36,941 nt of DNA, taken from positions 7,357 through 44,297 of the forward strand of contig CAJOJI010000006.1 of assembly GCA_905234715.1 (NCBI GenBank). The letters are read 5' to 3'. Of this stretch, positions 1 through 8,402 are shown in pieces (positions within the stretch are counted from its first letter, which is position 1; each line of letters starts with the position of its first letter). The DNA comes from an uncultured Saccharofermentans sp. Its GTDB lineage: Bacteria > Bacillota > Clostridia > Saccharofermentanales > Saccharofermentanaceae. The position numbers were made by a program, and so were the translations under genes. The notes under the pieces are model-generated. The model was given only the letters and a program-made list of their open reading frames with translations. It ran no database searches and was not told the origin of the DNA.

Positions 1-96
1 TTCGAACTCGATATGAGAGCCGCTTCGATCGGCTGGAAGCTTTACGGCAAAGACACAGCTTCAGAATGGGGTTCGATCCCGGTAATAGTTAAATAA
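1..96 (+). CDS. C-terminal end of an unidentified protein (5' truncated)
   Basis: The first frame is open from the window edge and ends in TAA at 94-96, giving 31 residues ending in WGSIPVIVK. A stem-loop lies just downstream and the next gene is convergent, which fits a real gene end. The fragment is too short to assign to a family and I do not recognise it. Confidence 0.5.
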   Translation, partial: FELDMRAASIGWKLYGKDTASEWGSIPVIVK

Positions 97-108
97 TTGC
101 AGAACAAA

Positions 109-137
109 GCCGTCCGCCGGAAAAACCGACAGACGGC
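109..137. terminator. Bidirectional stem-loop terminator between the partial gene and rpsT
   Basis: A GC-rich inverted repeat (GCCGTCCGCCGG / CCGACAGACGGC, imperfect, loop AAAAA) lies between convergent gene ends. On the minus strand it is followed by a T-rich stretch (GCTTTGTT), so it most likely ends rpsT transcription and may also serve the plus-strand gene. Confidence 0.6.
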
Positions 138-162
138 TATTAGATCTCACTTAAACAGTTAA

Positions 163-423
163 TTAAGCCTTAGCAGCGTTAGCAGCCTTAGCAAGTCTGG
201 ACTTTGTTCTGGAAGCTGCGTTCTTGCTCATGTGGCCCTTAGCAGCAGCCTGGTCCAATGCCTTCTGTGTAGACTTGATTGTAGCATCAAGATTCTCGCC
301 TGCAGCGATATCAGCCTTTGCCTTCTTAACAGTTGTGCGGATAGCACTCTTCTTGCTCTTATTGGCAGCAGCCTTCTTCTCTGAAACGCTAACACGCTTG
401 ATAGCTGATTTAATATTAGGCAT
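163..423 (-). CDS. rpsT: 30S ribosomal protein S20
   Basis: Primary 16S rRNA-binding protein of the small ribosomal subunit. The 86-residue product is the usual length and composition: very Lys/Ala rich, starting MPNIKSAIKR, with AAANKSKKSAIRTTVKK and a C-terminal region containing HMSKNAASRTKSRL, all characteristic of S20. The ATG is preceded by a good AAGGAG ribosome binding site. It appears to be a single-gene unit: a promoter lies just upstream, over the stop codon of the methyltransferase gene, and a terminator follows. The identification is secure. Confidence 0.97.
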   Translation of the reverse strand: MPNIKSAIKRVSVSEKKAAANKSKKSAIRTTVKKAKADIAAGENLDATIKSTQKALDQAAAKGHMSKNAASRTKSRLAKAANAAKA

Positions 424-467
424 CTCTTTTTCTCCTTTTTAGAGTTATATCTTCAAATTACCGAAGA

Positions 468-496
468 ATTGTATCACGATATATTTTTATTAGCAA
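468..496 (-). promoter_or_regulatory. Putative sigma-A promoter of rpsT
   Basis: On the minus strand, TTGCTA (491-496) and TACAAT (468-473) are separated by exactly 17 bases. The -35 box overlaps the last codons of the upstream methyltransferase gene, so rpsT is probably transcribed independently of it. Confidence 0.6.
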
Positions 497-1206
497 GTCT
501 TTGTTGCTTCATAAAGTCCGATACTTGCGGCAATTGTAATATTCAGGCTGTCGATATTCGAAGAATGCTCGATCCTTATCGGCTTTCCGACGTTCTGGAA
601 CGACGGATCAAGGCCTGTCGCCTCATTGCCCATAATGAGCGAAAACGGCTTATTTATAGTGGTTTCCTGAAGTTTAGTGCTGCCGTCGAGCATAAAAGGA
701 TACAGGTTATTTGAAGGAAATCTTTTCGCATATTCTTCAAACTCGTCGAAAACCTCTATCCTCACGCTTGCGCAGGCACCCATTGACGCCCTGATGGTCT
801 TAGGATCAAAAGGATCTGCGGCTGTCTTTCCGACTATTGCGATATCCTGAACGCCGAAGCCCAAACAGCTCCTTACGATAGTTCCCAGGTTGCCGCAGTT
901 GGAAGGATTGACGAGGACCATGTGATTGCCGTCAGCAATTCTGGCCTTTTTCTTCTCGATAACGCAGATAACAAAACAGTTGTCTTTCTTGGAAAGGATA
1001 TTGAACGGTTTTTCCTCTGTGGATACGGGAATGTCGTCTCCGCAGATGTCCTTTATCTTTGCGATAGTTTCTTCGGATCTGAATCCGGGATGGAGGATTA
1101 TTCCCTTAACGGCATCTCTCTTTTTGAGGAGATACTCCATCGCTACCGTCGCACCCAATCCGTATGTGTGTATATTGTCGCTTTTGTAGCTTGTAACTTT
1201 AATCAA
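490..1206 (-). CDS. SpoU/TrmH-family RNA 2'-O-methyltransferase
   Basis: A SAM-dependent ribose methyltransferase of the SPOUT superfamily, probably acting on rRNA or tRNA. The three SpoU motifs are present in the second half: the NCGNLGTIVRSC motif 1, the LIMGNEATGL motif 2 and the SLNITIAASIGLYE motif 3 that forms the trefoil-knot SAM site. The first ~95 residues resemble the L30e-like substrate-recognition domain found in RlmB/TsnR-type enzymes, though weakly. At 238 residues it is close to normal length. The start is a TTG (1206), chosen because a GGGAGA site lies about 8 bases upstream; an ATG just before it runs into a stop. The exact RNA target cannot be read from the sequence. Confidence 0.85.
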   Translation of the reverse strand: MIKVTSYKSDNIHTYGLGATVAMEYLLKKRDAVKGIILHPGFRSEETIAKIKDICGDDIPVSTEEKPFNILSKKDNCFVICVIEKKKARIADGNHMVLVNPSNCGNLGTIVRSCLGFGVQDIAIVGKTAADPFDPKTIRASMGACASVRIEVFDEFEEYAKRFPSNNLYPFMLDGSTKLQETTINKPFSLIMGNEATGLDPSFQNVGKPIRIEHSSNIDSLNITIAASIGLYEATKTC

Positions 1207-1277
1207 AATGCATTCTCCCTTATTTAATCTAATATGCTAATATAATTTTATCTTAATTAAGTAAAGGAGCAATCTTT

Positions 1278-1640
1278 ATGGCAGAAAATCAAAATCCTCA
1301 GCAAGGACCTTACACCGAGCAGCTTCCTGCTAACGCCAAGTTGTTCTCCATCTTCGCATACATCGGAGTATTCTGGCTCTTGGGTCTCCTCATCTCACCT
1401 GAGAAGACTTCACCTTTTGTAAGAAATCACGTTAACAACGGCATTCTCCTTCTCATCATGGAAGGTATTGCCGGCGTCGTCGGAGCTCTCCTTGGACTGA
1501 TCCCTTATGTCGGATGGATATTCGAGGTAGGTCTCTGGGGCTGCTGCGTAGCTGTTATGGTCATGGGCATCGTTGCAGCTGCTAAGACAAAGTATTTCTC
1601 GATCCCTGTTATCGGAGATAAGATCAAGATCGTTAAGTAA
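1278..1640 (+). CDS. DUF4870-family small membrane protein
   Basis: A 120-residue protein with three predicted membrane helices (about 22-40, 54-76, 82-101). The FVRNHVNNGILLLIMEG stretch at the start of the second helix matches the conserved FVRFHANQG-like signature of DUF4870/Tic20-like proteins. The function of this family is unknown. The ATG has an AAAGGAG site 8 bases upstream. A TAATAT -10-like box with an upstream TG (1235-1243) lies in the divergent spacer shared with the methyltransferase gene. A terminator follows, so it is probably monocistronic. Confidence 0.8.
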   Translation: MAENQNPQQGPYTEQLPANAKLFSIFAYIGVFWLLGLLISPEKTSPFVRNHVNNGILLLIMEGIAGVVGALLGLIPYVGWIFEVGLWGCCVAVMVMGIVAAAKTKYFSIPVIGDKIKIVK

Positions 1641-1662
1641 TACTAAGTTACAGTTTACTGTT

Positions 1663-1694
1663 AAGACCTGCATCAATTGGTGCAGGTCTTTTAT
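1663..1694 (+). terminator. Rho-independent terminator of the DUF4870 gene
   Basis: A perfect 10-bp stem AAGACCTGCA/TGCAGGTCTT with an 8-base loop is followed by TTATTT. It lies 22 bases after the stop codon. Confidence 0.85.
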
Positions 1695-1723
1695 TTGCAG
1701 ATAAATAGCAAAACATATATAAT
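1695..1723 (+). promoter_or_regulatory. Promoter of tRNA-Pro
   Basis: TTGCAG (1695-1700) and TATAAT (1718-1723) are separated by 17 bases. The -10 box ends 15 bases before the mature tRNA 5' end. The -35 follows directly on the preceding terminator. Confidence 0.7.
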
Positions 1724-1738
1724 TACCGTCGTCGGCAT

Positions 1739-1814
1739 CGAGGTGTAGCGCAGTTGGTAGCGTACGTGCTTTGGGAGCATGGGGTCGCAGGTTCGAATCC
1801 TGTCACCTCGACCA
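1739..1814 (+). tRNA. tRNA-Pro (anticodon UGG)
   Basis: A 76-base cloverleaf: 7-bp acceptor stem CGAGGTG/CACCTCG, D-loop with AGTTGGTAG, anticodon stem CGTGC/GCATG enclosing loop TTTGGGA (anticodon TGG), T-arm GCAGGTTCGAATCCTGT, discriminator A and an encoded CCA end. UGG reads proline codons CCN. Confidence 0.96.
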
Positions 1815-1820
1815 GCAGAT

Positions 1821-1853
1821 AAAAAGAAACGGCCATCCGGCCGTTTTTCTTTT
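1821..1853. terminator. Bidirectional terminator between tRNA-Pro and the convergent operon
   Basis: Stem AACGGCC/GGCCGTT with loop ATCC, preceded by AAAAAGA and followed by TTTCTTTT, so T-runs exist on both strands. It ends both the tRNA transcript and the minus-strand operon that stops at 1859. Confidence 0.85.
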
Positions 1854-1858
1854 GGTAA

Positions 1859-2722
1859 TTAATTGAATCCCAAACGCTTCAGGTAAACGGAATAGTAGAA
1901 CTCGAATAAGTGTTTCTGATCGCCTTCGAACAAAGCTTTCATCTTCTTAATCGCATCAGAAGCTTCCTGTGTTCTTCCCTGGTGAAGCTTATACTCCGCA
2001 TCGATGAAATATCTGGTAAAGAATCTGGCTGATTCAGGTGAAGTATATGAAGCGAGCTTATCTACAAACTCTCCTGCGCGGTCGTAATTTTCGATGAGCA
2101 TGTAATAGTTATAGTAGATGGCATCCACGTACATGTTTAGGAACTCATACTTGTGATCCATGTCCAGCACCGGTCTTGCCCGCTCAATGAGGTTTATCGC
2201 ATTGCCCTTATCGTTTAATCCGCGGTAAGTTTCCATAAGGCAGCCGTAGTACATCAAAGCAGACATTCCGTGATCGATAAAAAGACTGCTCTTGCCGTTA
2301 TAGTCGTTCTCATTAAGGAGCATGATGAGCGATAAAGCCTTGTCGTACTGCTCCATCGAATTGTAATAATCCACCGTGTACAGAACAAAATCCTTAAGGT
2401 AAACTTTGTCGATCTTTTCGCCGCTCTTATATGCATTGATTGCCTGTTCGGAAAGCTCGAAAAATTTTTCCGTATAACCGTTCGTGAAGAGCTCTTTATG
2501 AAACTCCGAATAAACTTTGCTGTAAGGCTTATTCTTTTCTCTTGAGAGCAGGATCTTAAATGCAATAAAAGTTACCGGAACCGCCAGGACCAGGATAATG
2601 CCTTCCGCAATGATAATATTGATCCTGAACAATTTGCAGATTAAGATTGCAGCAGCAGATGCAAACAGCACGATAACAAGATATAAAAGTCCCATTGTCT
2701 TGAACTTTACCGACTTATCCAT
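1859..2722 (-). CDS. Membrane-anchored helical-repeat (TPR-like) protein, unknown function
   Basis: A 287-residue protein that I cannot name. Two N-terminal membrane helices (about 10-30 and 36-58) are followed by a largely alpha-helical soluble region of about 220 residues. Its pattern (QYDKALSLIMLLNEND, DKGNAINLIERARP, NYDRAGEFVDKLAS, RTQEASDAIKKMKAL) resembles degenerate tetratricopeptide repeats. It is the last gene of the minus-strand operon, 18 bases after the HemZ-like gene, with an AAGGAG site before its ATG and a terminator behind it. A scaffold role at the membrane would be inference only. Confidence 0.65.
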   Translation of the reverse strand: MDKSVKFKTMGLLYLVIVLFASAAAILICKLFRINIIIAEGIILVLAVPVTFIAFKILLSREKNKPYSKVYSEFHKELFTNGYTEKFFELSEQAINAYKSGEKIDKVYLKDFVLYTVDYYNSMEQYDKALSLIMLLNENDYNGKSSLFIDHGMSALMYYGCLMETYRGLNDKGNAINLIERARPVLDMDHKYEFLNMYVDAIYYNYYMLIENYDRAGEFVDKLASYTSPESARFFTRYFIDAEYKLHQGRTQEASDAIKKMKALFEGDQKHLFEFYYSVYLKRLGFN

Positions 2723-2740
2723 TTCGTCTTCTCCTTATCC

Positions 2741-4156
2741 TCACATCGAAAAGAATGAGATCTTCTTTTCCGCCATCTCATCCACTCTTTCAATATACGT
2801 CAGTGCATCCTTTATAGTGGAACATCTCTCGACCCTGTGCTTATAAAGTTCGCCTTCCTGCTTAAAGCATCTCTTGCTCATGCCGCCTGCACCGAAAGAC
2901 AAAACGTCCCTGCAGTCGCTCATCATGGCAACGTTATAAAGATTGCCCGTACCGTCTTTTGCAAAACCGGTATTCTCAAGACCGTGTCCCGTATCTTTCT
3001 GACGATACATGTAATACGGATGGTAACCTGCCTGCTTTAAAAGCTCATAACTCTCGGCAACACACATATCGAGTTCGCCTCTGGACTTCTCAAGATCCAT
3101 TACCTGTTCCCTGCTGATGCTGGCGCGTCTCTTCTTATAAAGAGTATGTACGGTAATGTTGGCAGGTGCGAGTTCTATAAGTTTCTTCGTGGACTCCACG
3201 TGATCTTTTGCGTTCTCATAAGGAAGTCCTGCAATGAGATCCATGTTGATGAGATCAAAACCCATTCCGGTTGCTTCCTGATAGACCCTGACCGTATCTT
3301 CTGCCGTGTGTCTTCTTCCGAGTCTTAAGAGAGTATCCGTTCTCATCGTCTGGGGATTGATGCATATCCTGGTGATGCCGTGATCTCTCATTGAAATAAG
3401 CTTGCCAGATGTTATCGTATCCGGTCTTCCGGCTTCAACGGTAACCTCGCATTCAGGCGTTATCCTGATATTTGAATAAATGCAGTCGAGAAGAGATGAA
3501 AACTCTTTTTCTTCAAGCACCGTCGGCGTGCCGCCTCCGACATAGATCGCAGCAACAGGTCTGTTGATGTGTGATGCCACCGTCTTTATCTCACGCTCTA
3601 AAGCTGCCTCGTAATTTACGAGCCTGTCCATGTGATGCGAAATATCGGAAGATACAAATGAACAGTATTCACATCTTGAAGGACAGAAAGGAATGCCTAC
3701 ATAGATGCAGATGCTTTCTTCGGGAACCAGTGAAAGGATCCTCTGCTCTTCCCTTGAAGTCTCATATGCAAGAACAGCCTTGTCAGGCCTTACGAAATAT
3801 TTCTCTTCAAGTGCCTTTGCGTCTTCTTCCTCACATGCAACGAGCGTCGGTCTTATTCCGGTAAGACAACCCCACGGCATGCTTTTCGAAGTGATATCAG
3901 ACAAAGCCATGTAAAGAGATCTCTTGATCTCACGGCCGGGTTCTAACAGCTCGCCTTTAAACTCGTATTCTTTGTCCTCCGAATAAGTAACGGATCTTCC
4001 GTATTCCAGAAGTTCATTTACGAGCCTTATGTCAGGACCTTCAGGTACTATGACCTTACCTTCGTCCTTAAGCTCTTCGGGCACGCCGCAGATCATCCTG
4101 ACGACATCAGAAACACCGTAAAATTTGTCGTGACCTTTAAGTATTACTTCAAGCAT
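2741..4156 (-). CDS. hemZ: HemZ-type coproporphyrinogen III dehydrogenase-like radical SAM protein
   Basis: Radical SAM protein of the HemN/HemZ group. It has an N-terminal region of about 145 residues containing the SMPWGCLTGIRPTLVA stretch typical of HemZ proteins. The radical SAM core follows, with the 4Fe-4S cysteines C158, C162 and C165 in PFCPSRCEYCSF and the SAM-binding YVGGGTPT stretch. Length (471 residues) fits the family. HemZ is annotated as an oxygen-independent coproporphyrinogen oxidase, but activity is poorly proven in clostridia and no other haem genes are in the window. The gene starts 2 bases after the preceding gene, with a GCAGGTG site. Confidence 0.87.
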   Translation of the reverse strand: MLEVILKGHDKFYGVSDVVRMICGVPEELKDEGKVIVPEGPDIRLVNELLEYGRSVTYSEDKEYEFKGELLEPGREIKRSLYMALSDITSKSMPWGCLTGIRPTLVACEEEDAKALEEKYFVRPDKAVLAYETSREEQRILSLVPEESICIYVGIPFCPSRCEYCSFVSSDISHHMDRLVNYEAALEREIKTVASHINRPVAAIYVGGGTPTVLEEKEFSSLLDCIYSNIRITPECEVTVEAGRPDTITSGKLISMRDHGITRICINPQTMRTDTLLRLGRRHTAEDTVRVYQEATGMGFDLINMDLIAGLPYENAKDHVESTKKLIELAPANITVHTLYKKRRASISREQVMDLEKSRGELDMCVAESYELLKQAGYHPYYMYRQKDTGHGLENTGFAKDGTGNLYNVAMMSDCRDVLSFGAGGMSKRCFKQEGELYKHRVERCSTIKDALTYIERVDEMAEKKISFFSM

Positions 4157-4158
4157 CT

Positions 4159-5322
4159 TCAGACACCTGCATATGTAAGATAGAACCTGACATAGATGCT
4201 GTCAGGAACGTGATATGAATCCACACCGGACTCTCCGTTTGTCTTAAGAAAAGTATCGTTGACCGCATCACTTGCTTCAGTGATGTCGATGCCGAGGACT
4301 TCTTTGATCTGATCGACTTCATCATCTATCTGTCTCCAATAGATATATGAAGCTCTCATGTCCCTGTAGACGGGAGTCATCTCAGTTGTAACGGGAAACT
4401 CCGGAACGACTTCGCCTGTTGCTTCAGCTATGTCATCGGCAACGTAATAAAGATTCCAGAATATCTCGTAGTAACCGGCGTATCTGAAATCAGCTCTTGA
4501 AGCCGAGCAGCACGCAAGCGTTGCCATCGTGTTGCAGTCTGTCTCACTTGCATATCCTTTGGCATGAGTAAGTTCATGACATAAAGTGATCGGATATTCG
4601 TTAATGCTCATGTAATCCGTATTAAGATTCACTTCACCTAAGAACATGTCGTACATTCCGACTATGTGTGTGTAGCTCCAATAGTGGCTCATCGATACGG
4701 GCTTTGCGCGCACATAGTTTTTGCTTAAGGGAATATTGAAAGCATCAAGAAGAGAGCACGCATACAATGCGGAGTTTTCAAAGCTGCCGCTCATGTGTGC
4801 AACGCCATTATAGTCTTCGCCTAAATGGCTTCTTGCTTCGATCATGCCCATGTATGCCCATTTAAGCGCATTGCAGTAATCATCAAAAGTCAGTTCCTTA
4901 TCCGTAAGAGCCATAGCCTTTGAAACATGAGTCCTCTTATAGTTGAGCCCGTGCGTTGCCTGAAAGATCAGAGCGCCGATAAGTATCAGGATAAAGAGAT
5001 TCCTGAAAGATTTATATATATATGTCAGCGCACCGTGGCTTAAGAGCTTTTTCACAAGGACCACAAGCCAGACCACAAGACCGATAATAAGGAACGGGGT
5101 CAGGCAGACGACCAGATTCTCCGTCAGCGAATAATGAAAACACATACTGATGCTCTGCATCGGTGCAGACAGATAAGGAAAAATATTCGTGCAGTAATAA
5201 TCTGCCACGCTGCGCGGAATAAAAGCATTAAGTAAAACTGCAGCTACACAAAGTACAGGTAATATGACGATCGCCGTGATCCTCAGCGCCGTTCTTTTCT
5301 TTCCTTTGCTCTGGATCTTCAT
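4159..5322 (-). CDS. DUF3810-family membrane protein with a metalloprotease-like HExxH motif
   Basis: A 387-residue protein with three N-terminal membrane helices (about 14-34, 68-92, 107-123) and a large domain predicted outside the membrane. The domain holds CHELTHAKGYASE: H249, E250 and H253 with a further glutamate E260, the pattern of a zinc metallopeptidase of gluzincin type, and characteristic of DUF3810. Its substrate is unknown. The ATG at 5319-5322 overlaps the TGA of the preceding gene by 4 bases and has no clear ribosome binding site, so translational coupling is likely. Confidence 0.8.
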   Translation of the reverse strand: MKIQSKGKKRTALRITAIVILPVLCVAAVLLNAFIPRSVADYYCTNIFPYLSAPMQSISMCFHYSLTENLVVCLTPFLIIGLVVWLVVLVKKLLSHGALTYIYKSFRNLFILILIGALIFQATHGLNYKRTHVSKAMALTDKELTFDDYCNALKWAYMGMIEARSHLGEDYNGVAHMSGSFENSALYACSLLDAFNIPLSKNYVRAKPVSMSHYWSYTHIVGMYDMFLGEVNLNTDYMSINEYPITLCHELTHAKGYASETDCNTMATLACCSASRADFRYAGYYEIFWNLYYVADDIAEATGEVVPEFPVTTEMTPVYRDMRASYIYWRQIDDEVDQIKEVLGIDITEASDAVNDTFLKTNGESGVDSYHVPDSIYVRFYLTYAGV

Positions 5323-6107
5323 CGCAAACTATTTATCAACATGAAGATAAGAAACAATACACCATATACGACCGGCTGGTGTGTCAGATAGATTATGAGT
5401 GAATGTCTTCCTATGAATTCGACAGGTCTTGCTATTGCCTTCATGACCTTGCCTCTTCCGGCAAATAACGTCTTCTTTTCCTTGTAGCAGACTCTTCCTA
5501 TTACACAGCCGATAAGGAATACTCCGAGCCAAGGGAAGAGCGGCATGTAATCTGCCATCCAGGGAGAACCCGAAATCTCGAATCCTATCGGGAGGAACAG
5601 GAGATTGTCAGTGGAATAATCCATATAACCGATATTGCATCCGCTGATAACGATATAAAGACCGACAAGTCCCATTATCAGGTTCACTACGTTTGCTTTT
5701 GCATGCGTCTTTTGCTCAATGAATGAGATGAGTGCATAAAGAAAGACGCCGCATGTTAATACCGCAAGCACATTGAAGACGATGAGACACTGAATGCCTG
5801 CAAACTTAGTGATCAGGAATGTAACCAGCGTCAGTACAAGAGATGCACCGAGAAGCTTTAAACCTCTCTTCACATTATTGCGCGATAACGTGCAGCAAAT
5901 TCCTGATACGCTTACAAAAAGAACAACGATTATCGGGTGAACAAAAGACCAGAACCAGCCCTCTTCAAGATATGAGAACATGTCTGCTCCGAATTCATAT
6001 CTGACGTCCCATGACATATGCATGAAGAGCATCATGATCAAAGCTATTCCTCTTAGGAAATCCAGCTCCCAGGCACGGTCCTTTGCTAATGCTTTCTTTT
6101 TGCTCAC
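5319..6107 (-). CDS. DUF1624 / HGSNAT-like membrane acyltransferase
   Basis: A 262-residue integral membrane protein starting near the N-terminus with the signature WELDFLRGIALIMMLFMH, typical of DUF1624/heparan-alpha-glucosaminide N-acetyltransferase-like and acyltransferase-3-like proteins. About seven or eight hydrophobic helices are visible, including a late IGRHSLIIYLTHQPVVYG stretch also conserved in such proteins. By family analogy it moves an acyl group across or at the membrane, but the substrate is unknown. The GTG start overlaps the end of the pantothenate kinase gene (GTGA), and its own stop overlaps the DUF3810 start. Confidence 0.8.
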   Translation of the reverse strand: MSKKKALAKDRAWELDFLRGIALIMMLFMHMSWDVRYEFGADMFSYLEEGWFWSFVHPIIVVLFVSVSGICCTLSRNNVKRGLKLLGASLVLTLVTFLITKFAGIQCLIVFNVLAVLTCGVFLYALISFIEQKTHAKANVVNLIMGLVGLYIVISGCNIGYMDYSTDNLLFLPIGFEISGSPWMADYMPLFPWLGVFLIGCVIGRVCYKEKKTLFAGRGKVMKAIARPVEFIGRHSLIIYLTHQPVVYGVLFLIFMLINSLR

Positions 6108-6931
6108 TGATCTGCCTGCCCTTCTGCAAGACAGCTTCCGAGAGCCGTTGCGAAAACCGCATCTTCAGGAACGATCATGTTAACTCCGTAAAGATCTTCA
6201 AACGGGATCAGATACTGCTGGCATTCCTTAAGATCAGTCAACTGGCCCGTGAAAACGATATCCTTAAGATTGCACTGTCTGGATGCCATTACTGCAACCG
6301 TACCGACAGCCTGATAAACAAGATTGAATACACCTGCCATCTTATCTTCTCTTGAAAGATCGTCGGCAGCTTTACCGAAATTGGATGCGGTAACATTCAT
6401 CGGGAGTCCTGTTACGCCGTTCTTAGTTATATCACCGATCGTAAGATCACATTTCAATATGTCGCCAGATGTTGCCATATCGGAAAGCTTTACTGCATCA
6501 GATGTACCGGTCAGAGCCATTCCCAGGCCTACAAGAGTACCGCCTCCGACACCGGAACCGATAATGTGTCTTACACTGTTTCTTGTTGCCTCAAGATATG
6601 CCGTACCTGTTCCCATGCTGACAACAACCGCATGATCCAGTCCGGACAGATATAAACCGCCAAGGCCTGTCGCCTTGAATTCTTCAACAATAACCGTCTT
6701 GATTCCAAAGATCGGTGCCTGTGGATATCCTGAACCTACACCGGTAATGTTGATCTGATCTATATCATTAACGGAGATCGAGTGGTCGTTAATAAGTTTA
6801 CCGACAGCACCGAATGCCGAAGTAACAGGATCAGCCGCCCTGACGATCTCTCTGGCAATAATGCTGCCATCTTTCATTCCGACGATCTTCGTCGTACTTC
6901 CGCCTATATCCAGACCAACTTTTATCTTCAT
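6104..6931 (-). CDS. coaW: Type II pantothenate kinase
   Basis: First step of coenzyme A synthesis: ATP-dependent phosphorylation of pantothenate. The protein has the ASKHA/actin-like fold of type II kinases: phosphate-1 motif GLDIGGSTTKIVG at the N-terminus, the VSMGTGTA stretch and the GSGVGGGTLVGLG loop, as in the staphylococcal CoaW and eukaryotic PanK family. I chose the ATG at 6931 rather than the in-frame GTG at 6937 because AGGGAAG lies 7 bases before the ATG but only 1 base before the GTG. It leads an operon with the acyltransferase, DUF3810, HemZ and TPR-like genes. Confidence 0.88.
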   Translation of the reverse strand: MKIKVGLDIGGSTTKIVGMKDGSIIAREIVRAADPVTSAFGAVGKLINDHSISVNDIDQINITGVGSGYPQAPIFGIKTVIVEEFKATGLGGLYLSGLDHAVVVSMGTGTAYLEATRNSVRHIIGSGVGGGTLVGLGMALTGTSDAVKLSDMATSGDILKCDLTIGDITKNGVTGLPMNVTASNFGKAADDLSREDKMAGVFNLVYQAVGTVAVMASRQCNLKDIVFTGQLTDLKECQQYLIPFEDLYGVNMIVPEDAVFATALGSCLAEGQADQ

Positions 6932-6959
6932 ATCCACACTTCCCTGCTGTTTTTCCGAA

Positions 6960-6989
6960 ATTCTATCAAATAAACAGATAGTAGTACAA
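6960..6989 (-). promoter_or_regulatory. Putative promoter of the coaW operon
   Basis: On the minus strand TTGTAC (6984-6989) and TAGAAT (6960-6965) are spaced 18 bases apart, about 29 bases before the ATG. It is a reasonable sigma-A match but not a consensus one. Confidence 0.45.
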
Positions 6990-7031
6990 CCTTTTGAAGT
7001 ATTTGCGGTATTTATCTGTTAGAAAATTAAT

Positions 7032-7063
7032 GGGGTGCTGCCTTAAAGCAACACCCCTTTTTA
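7032..7063. terminator. Terminator after the minor pilin operon
   Basis: Stem GGGGTG/CACCCC extended by TGC/GCA across a mismatch, loop CTTAAA. It lies 24 bases after the last pilin stop codon. On the minus strand it is followed by a T-rich ATTAATTTTC; on the plus strand by TTTTT. Confidence 0.8.
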
Positions 7064-7085
7064 GTAATCTTAAATGTTTTAACGA

Positions 7086-7760
7086 TTAGCCCCAAACATA
7101 TTTGATCTCATCAGTGTAAGTATCATCCAAACCTAAAGCTATCTGGTTTACATCTTCCTGGGAATATCCATACTTTGTTTTCATAGTCTCATCATTAAGC
7201 GGAGCTCCGCCGGAAGTCTCAACTACTCTGCTTGAACCGACACACGCATACTCTGCACACTGCTCGAAACGGGGAAGCCAGAAACTACCGTCATATCTTG
7301 TGATTGCAGTATCACCATAATTGTCCTTAATAAATATACGATACATAACACAAGCAGTACTCGAATCAAATTTATAGAACATGGTTATATTCCATTTTGC
7401 TTTCGCATCATCTTGTCCCAAAAACTGAGGATCAAACACAGCTTTATCGCCACTTCCTGTTGTAACTACAAGAGTAGGAATTGTGCCTACATCTCCCTTG
7501 GCATCTTTGATTTTCCATTTATAGGTATCGTTTGCGACACCGTTTTTTGACTGGGAATACGCCAAGAATGAGTTCTCAAATCCCCTGGCATACAACATTG
7601 CATAATCAGTAGAATCATCAATGTTATATGTTGTTACAAAAGAATTAGATATAGCTCCACAGATACCTGCAATAACTCCGCCGATCAATATGATAATTGC
7701 AATTGCCAATACCAATTCAACGAGGGAAAATCCCTTTTTGCTCTTTAACTGTCTATGCAT
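7086..7760 (-). CDS. Type IV prepilin-like minor pilin (224 residues)
   Basis: The product begins MHRQLKSKKG followed by FSLVELVLAIAII, a class III prepilin signal with cleavage predicted after G10, F at +1 and E at +5, then a hydrophobic helix. The remaining ~180 residues form a soluble head with no family I recognise; length suits a pseudopilin or minor pilin. I chose the ATG at 7760 because GGAGG lies 8 bases upstream; the longer frame from a TTG at 7778 would start inside that ribosome binding site region. It is the last gene of the minor pilin unit, before the terminator. Confidence 0.85.
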   Translation of the reverse strand: MHRQLKSKKGFSLVELVLAIAIIILIGGVIAGICGAISNSFVTTYNIDDSTDYAMLYARGFENSFLAYSQSKNGVANDTYKWKIKDAKGDVGTIPTLVVTTGSGDKAVFDPQFLGQDDAKAKWNITMFYKFDSSTACVMYRIFIKDNYGDTAITRYDGSFWLPRFEQCAEYACVGSSRVVETSGGAPLNDETMKTKYGYSQEDVNQIALGLDDTYTDEIKYVWG

Positions 7761-7791
7761 ATTATTTAACCTCCGCAATTACAATTTCAAA

Positions 7792-8391
7792 TCAAGAAGA
7801 ATGAATTGCATTGCCAACTCTTGTGGCGCCTACCAAATTATCAGTACCGTTAGTGATAACCCAATAGTACTCTTTTTCTGATGCTTTATACATTACGACA
7901 ATCTCACCGGTATGATTACCACTCTCATCTGAGCACCACTCAGGATAATAGAAGAAAGTTGTGCGGTTATCAGAAAAAGCATCATTTGTTGGTGCGTATT
8001 GATAAGAGTTATAGCTGAGTGTACCGGGTACTGTATATCCTAAATCACTATTCTTCTCAACAGCTACACTCAAACTCTCAAAAGAATTAGTAGTACTGCC
8101 GGAGAATTTTAATACATGATTATTATTATGATCTATATAATTCTGACCATGAGCTTCTCGACCATCATCACCTAAATTATCATAATGGTTCCAAGTTGCT
8201 ACCGAATTCATACAAGCCTTATAATTGTTGCCTGCAGATCTACTATAAATTGATGTCTGATATGAATATGACATTGTTGTAATGAATCCATTTATCAGCA
8301 TAGTAGAAATGACAATAAGAATAAATACTGCCAGTATTGTCTCAACGAGGGTAAAACCTTTGCGGCCTTTTGTCTTAATAAACTTCTTCAT
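7792..8391 (-). CDS. Type IV prepilin-like minor pilin (199 residues)
   Basis: It carries the prepilin signal KTKGRKG|FTLVETILAVFILI, with cleavage predicted after G12 and E at +5, followed by a membrane helix and a ~160-residue head rich in N, S and Y. The ATG at 8391 is chosen because a TGAGGTG site lies about 7 bases before it; a TTG 15 bases upstream overlaps that site. It sits 11 bases after the mini-pilin gene and about 30 bases before the last minor pilin gene. The likely role is filament priming or tip assembly, inferred from position and class. Confidence 0.85.
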   Translation of the reverse strand: MKKFIKTKGRKGFTLVETILAVFILIVISTMLINGFITTMSYSYQTSIYSRSAGNNYKACMNSVATWNHYDNLGDDGREAHGQNYIDHNNNHVLKFSGSTTNSFESLSVAVEKNSDLGYTVPGTLSYNSYQYAPTNDAFSDNRTTFFYYPEWCSDESGNHTGEIVVMYKASEKEYYWVITNGTDNLVGATRVGNAIHSS

Positions 8392-8402
8392 AAATATGCA
8401 CC

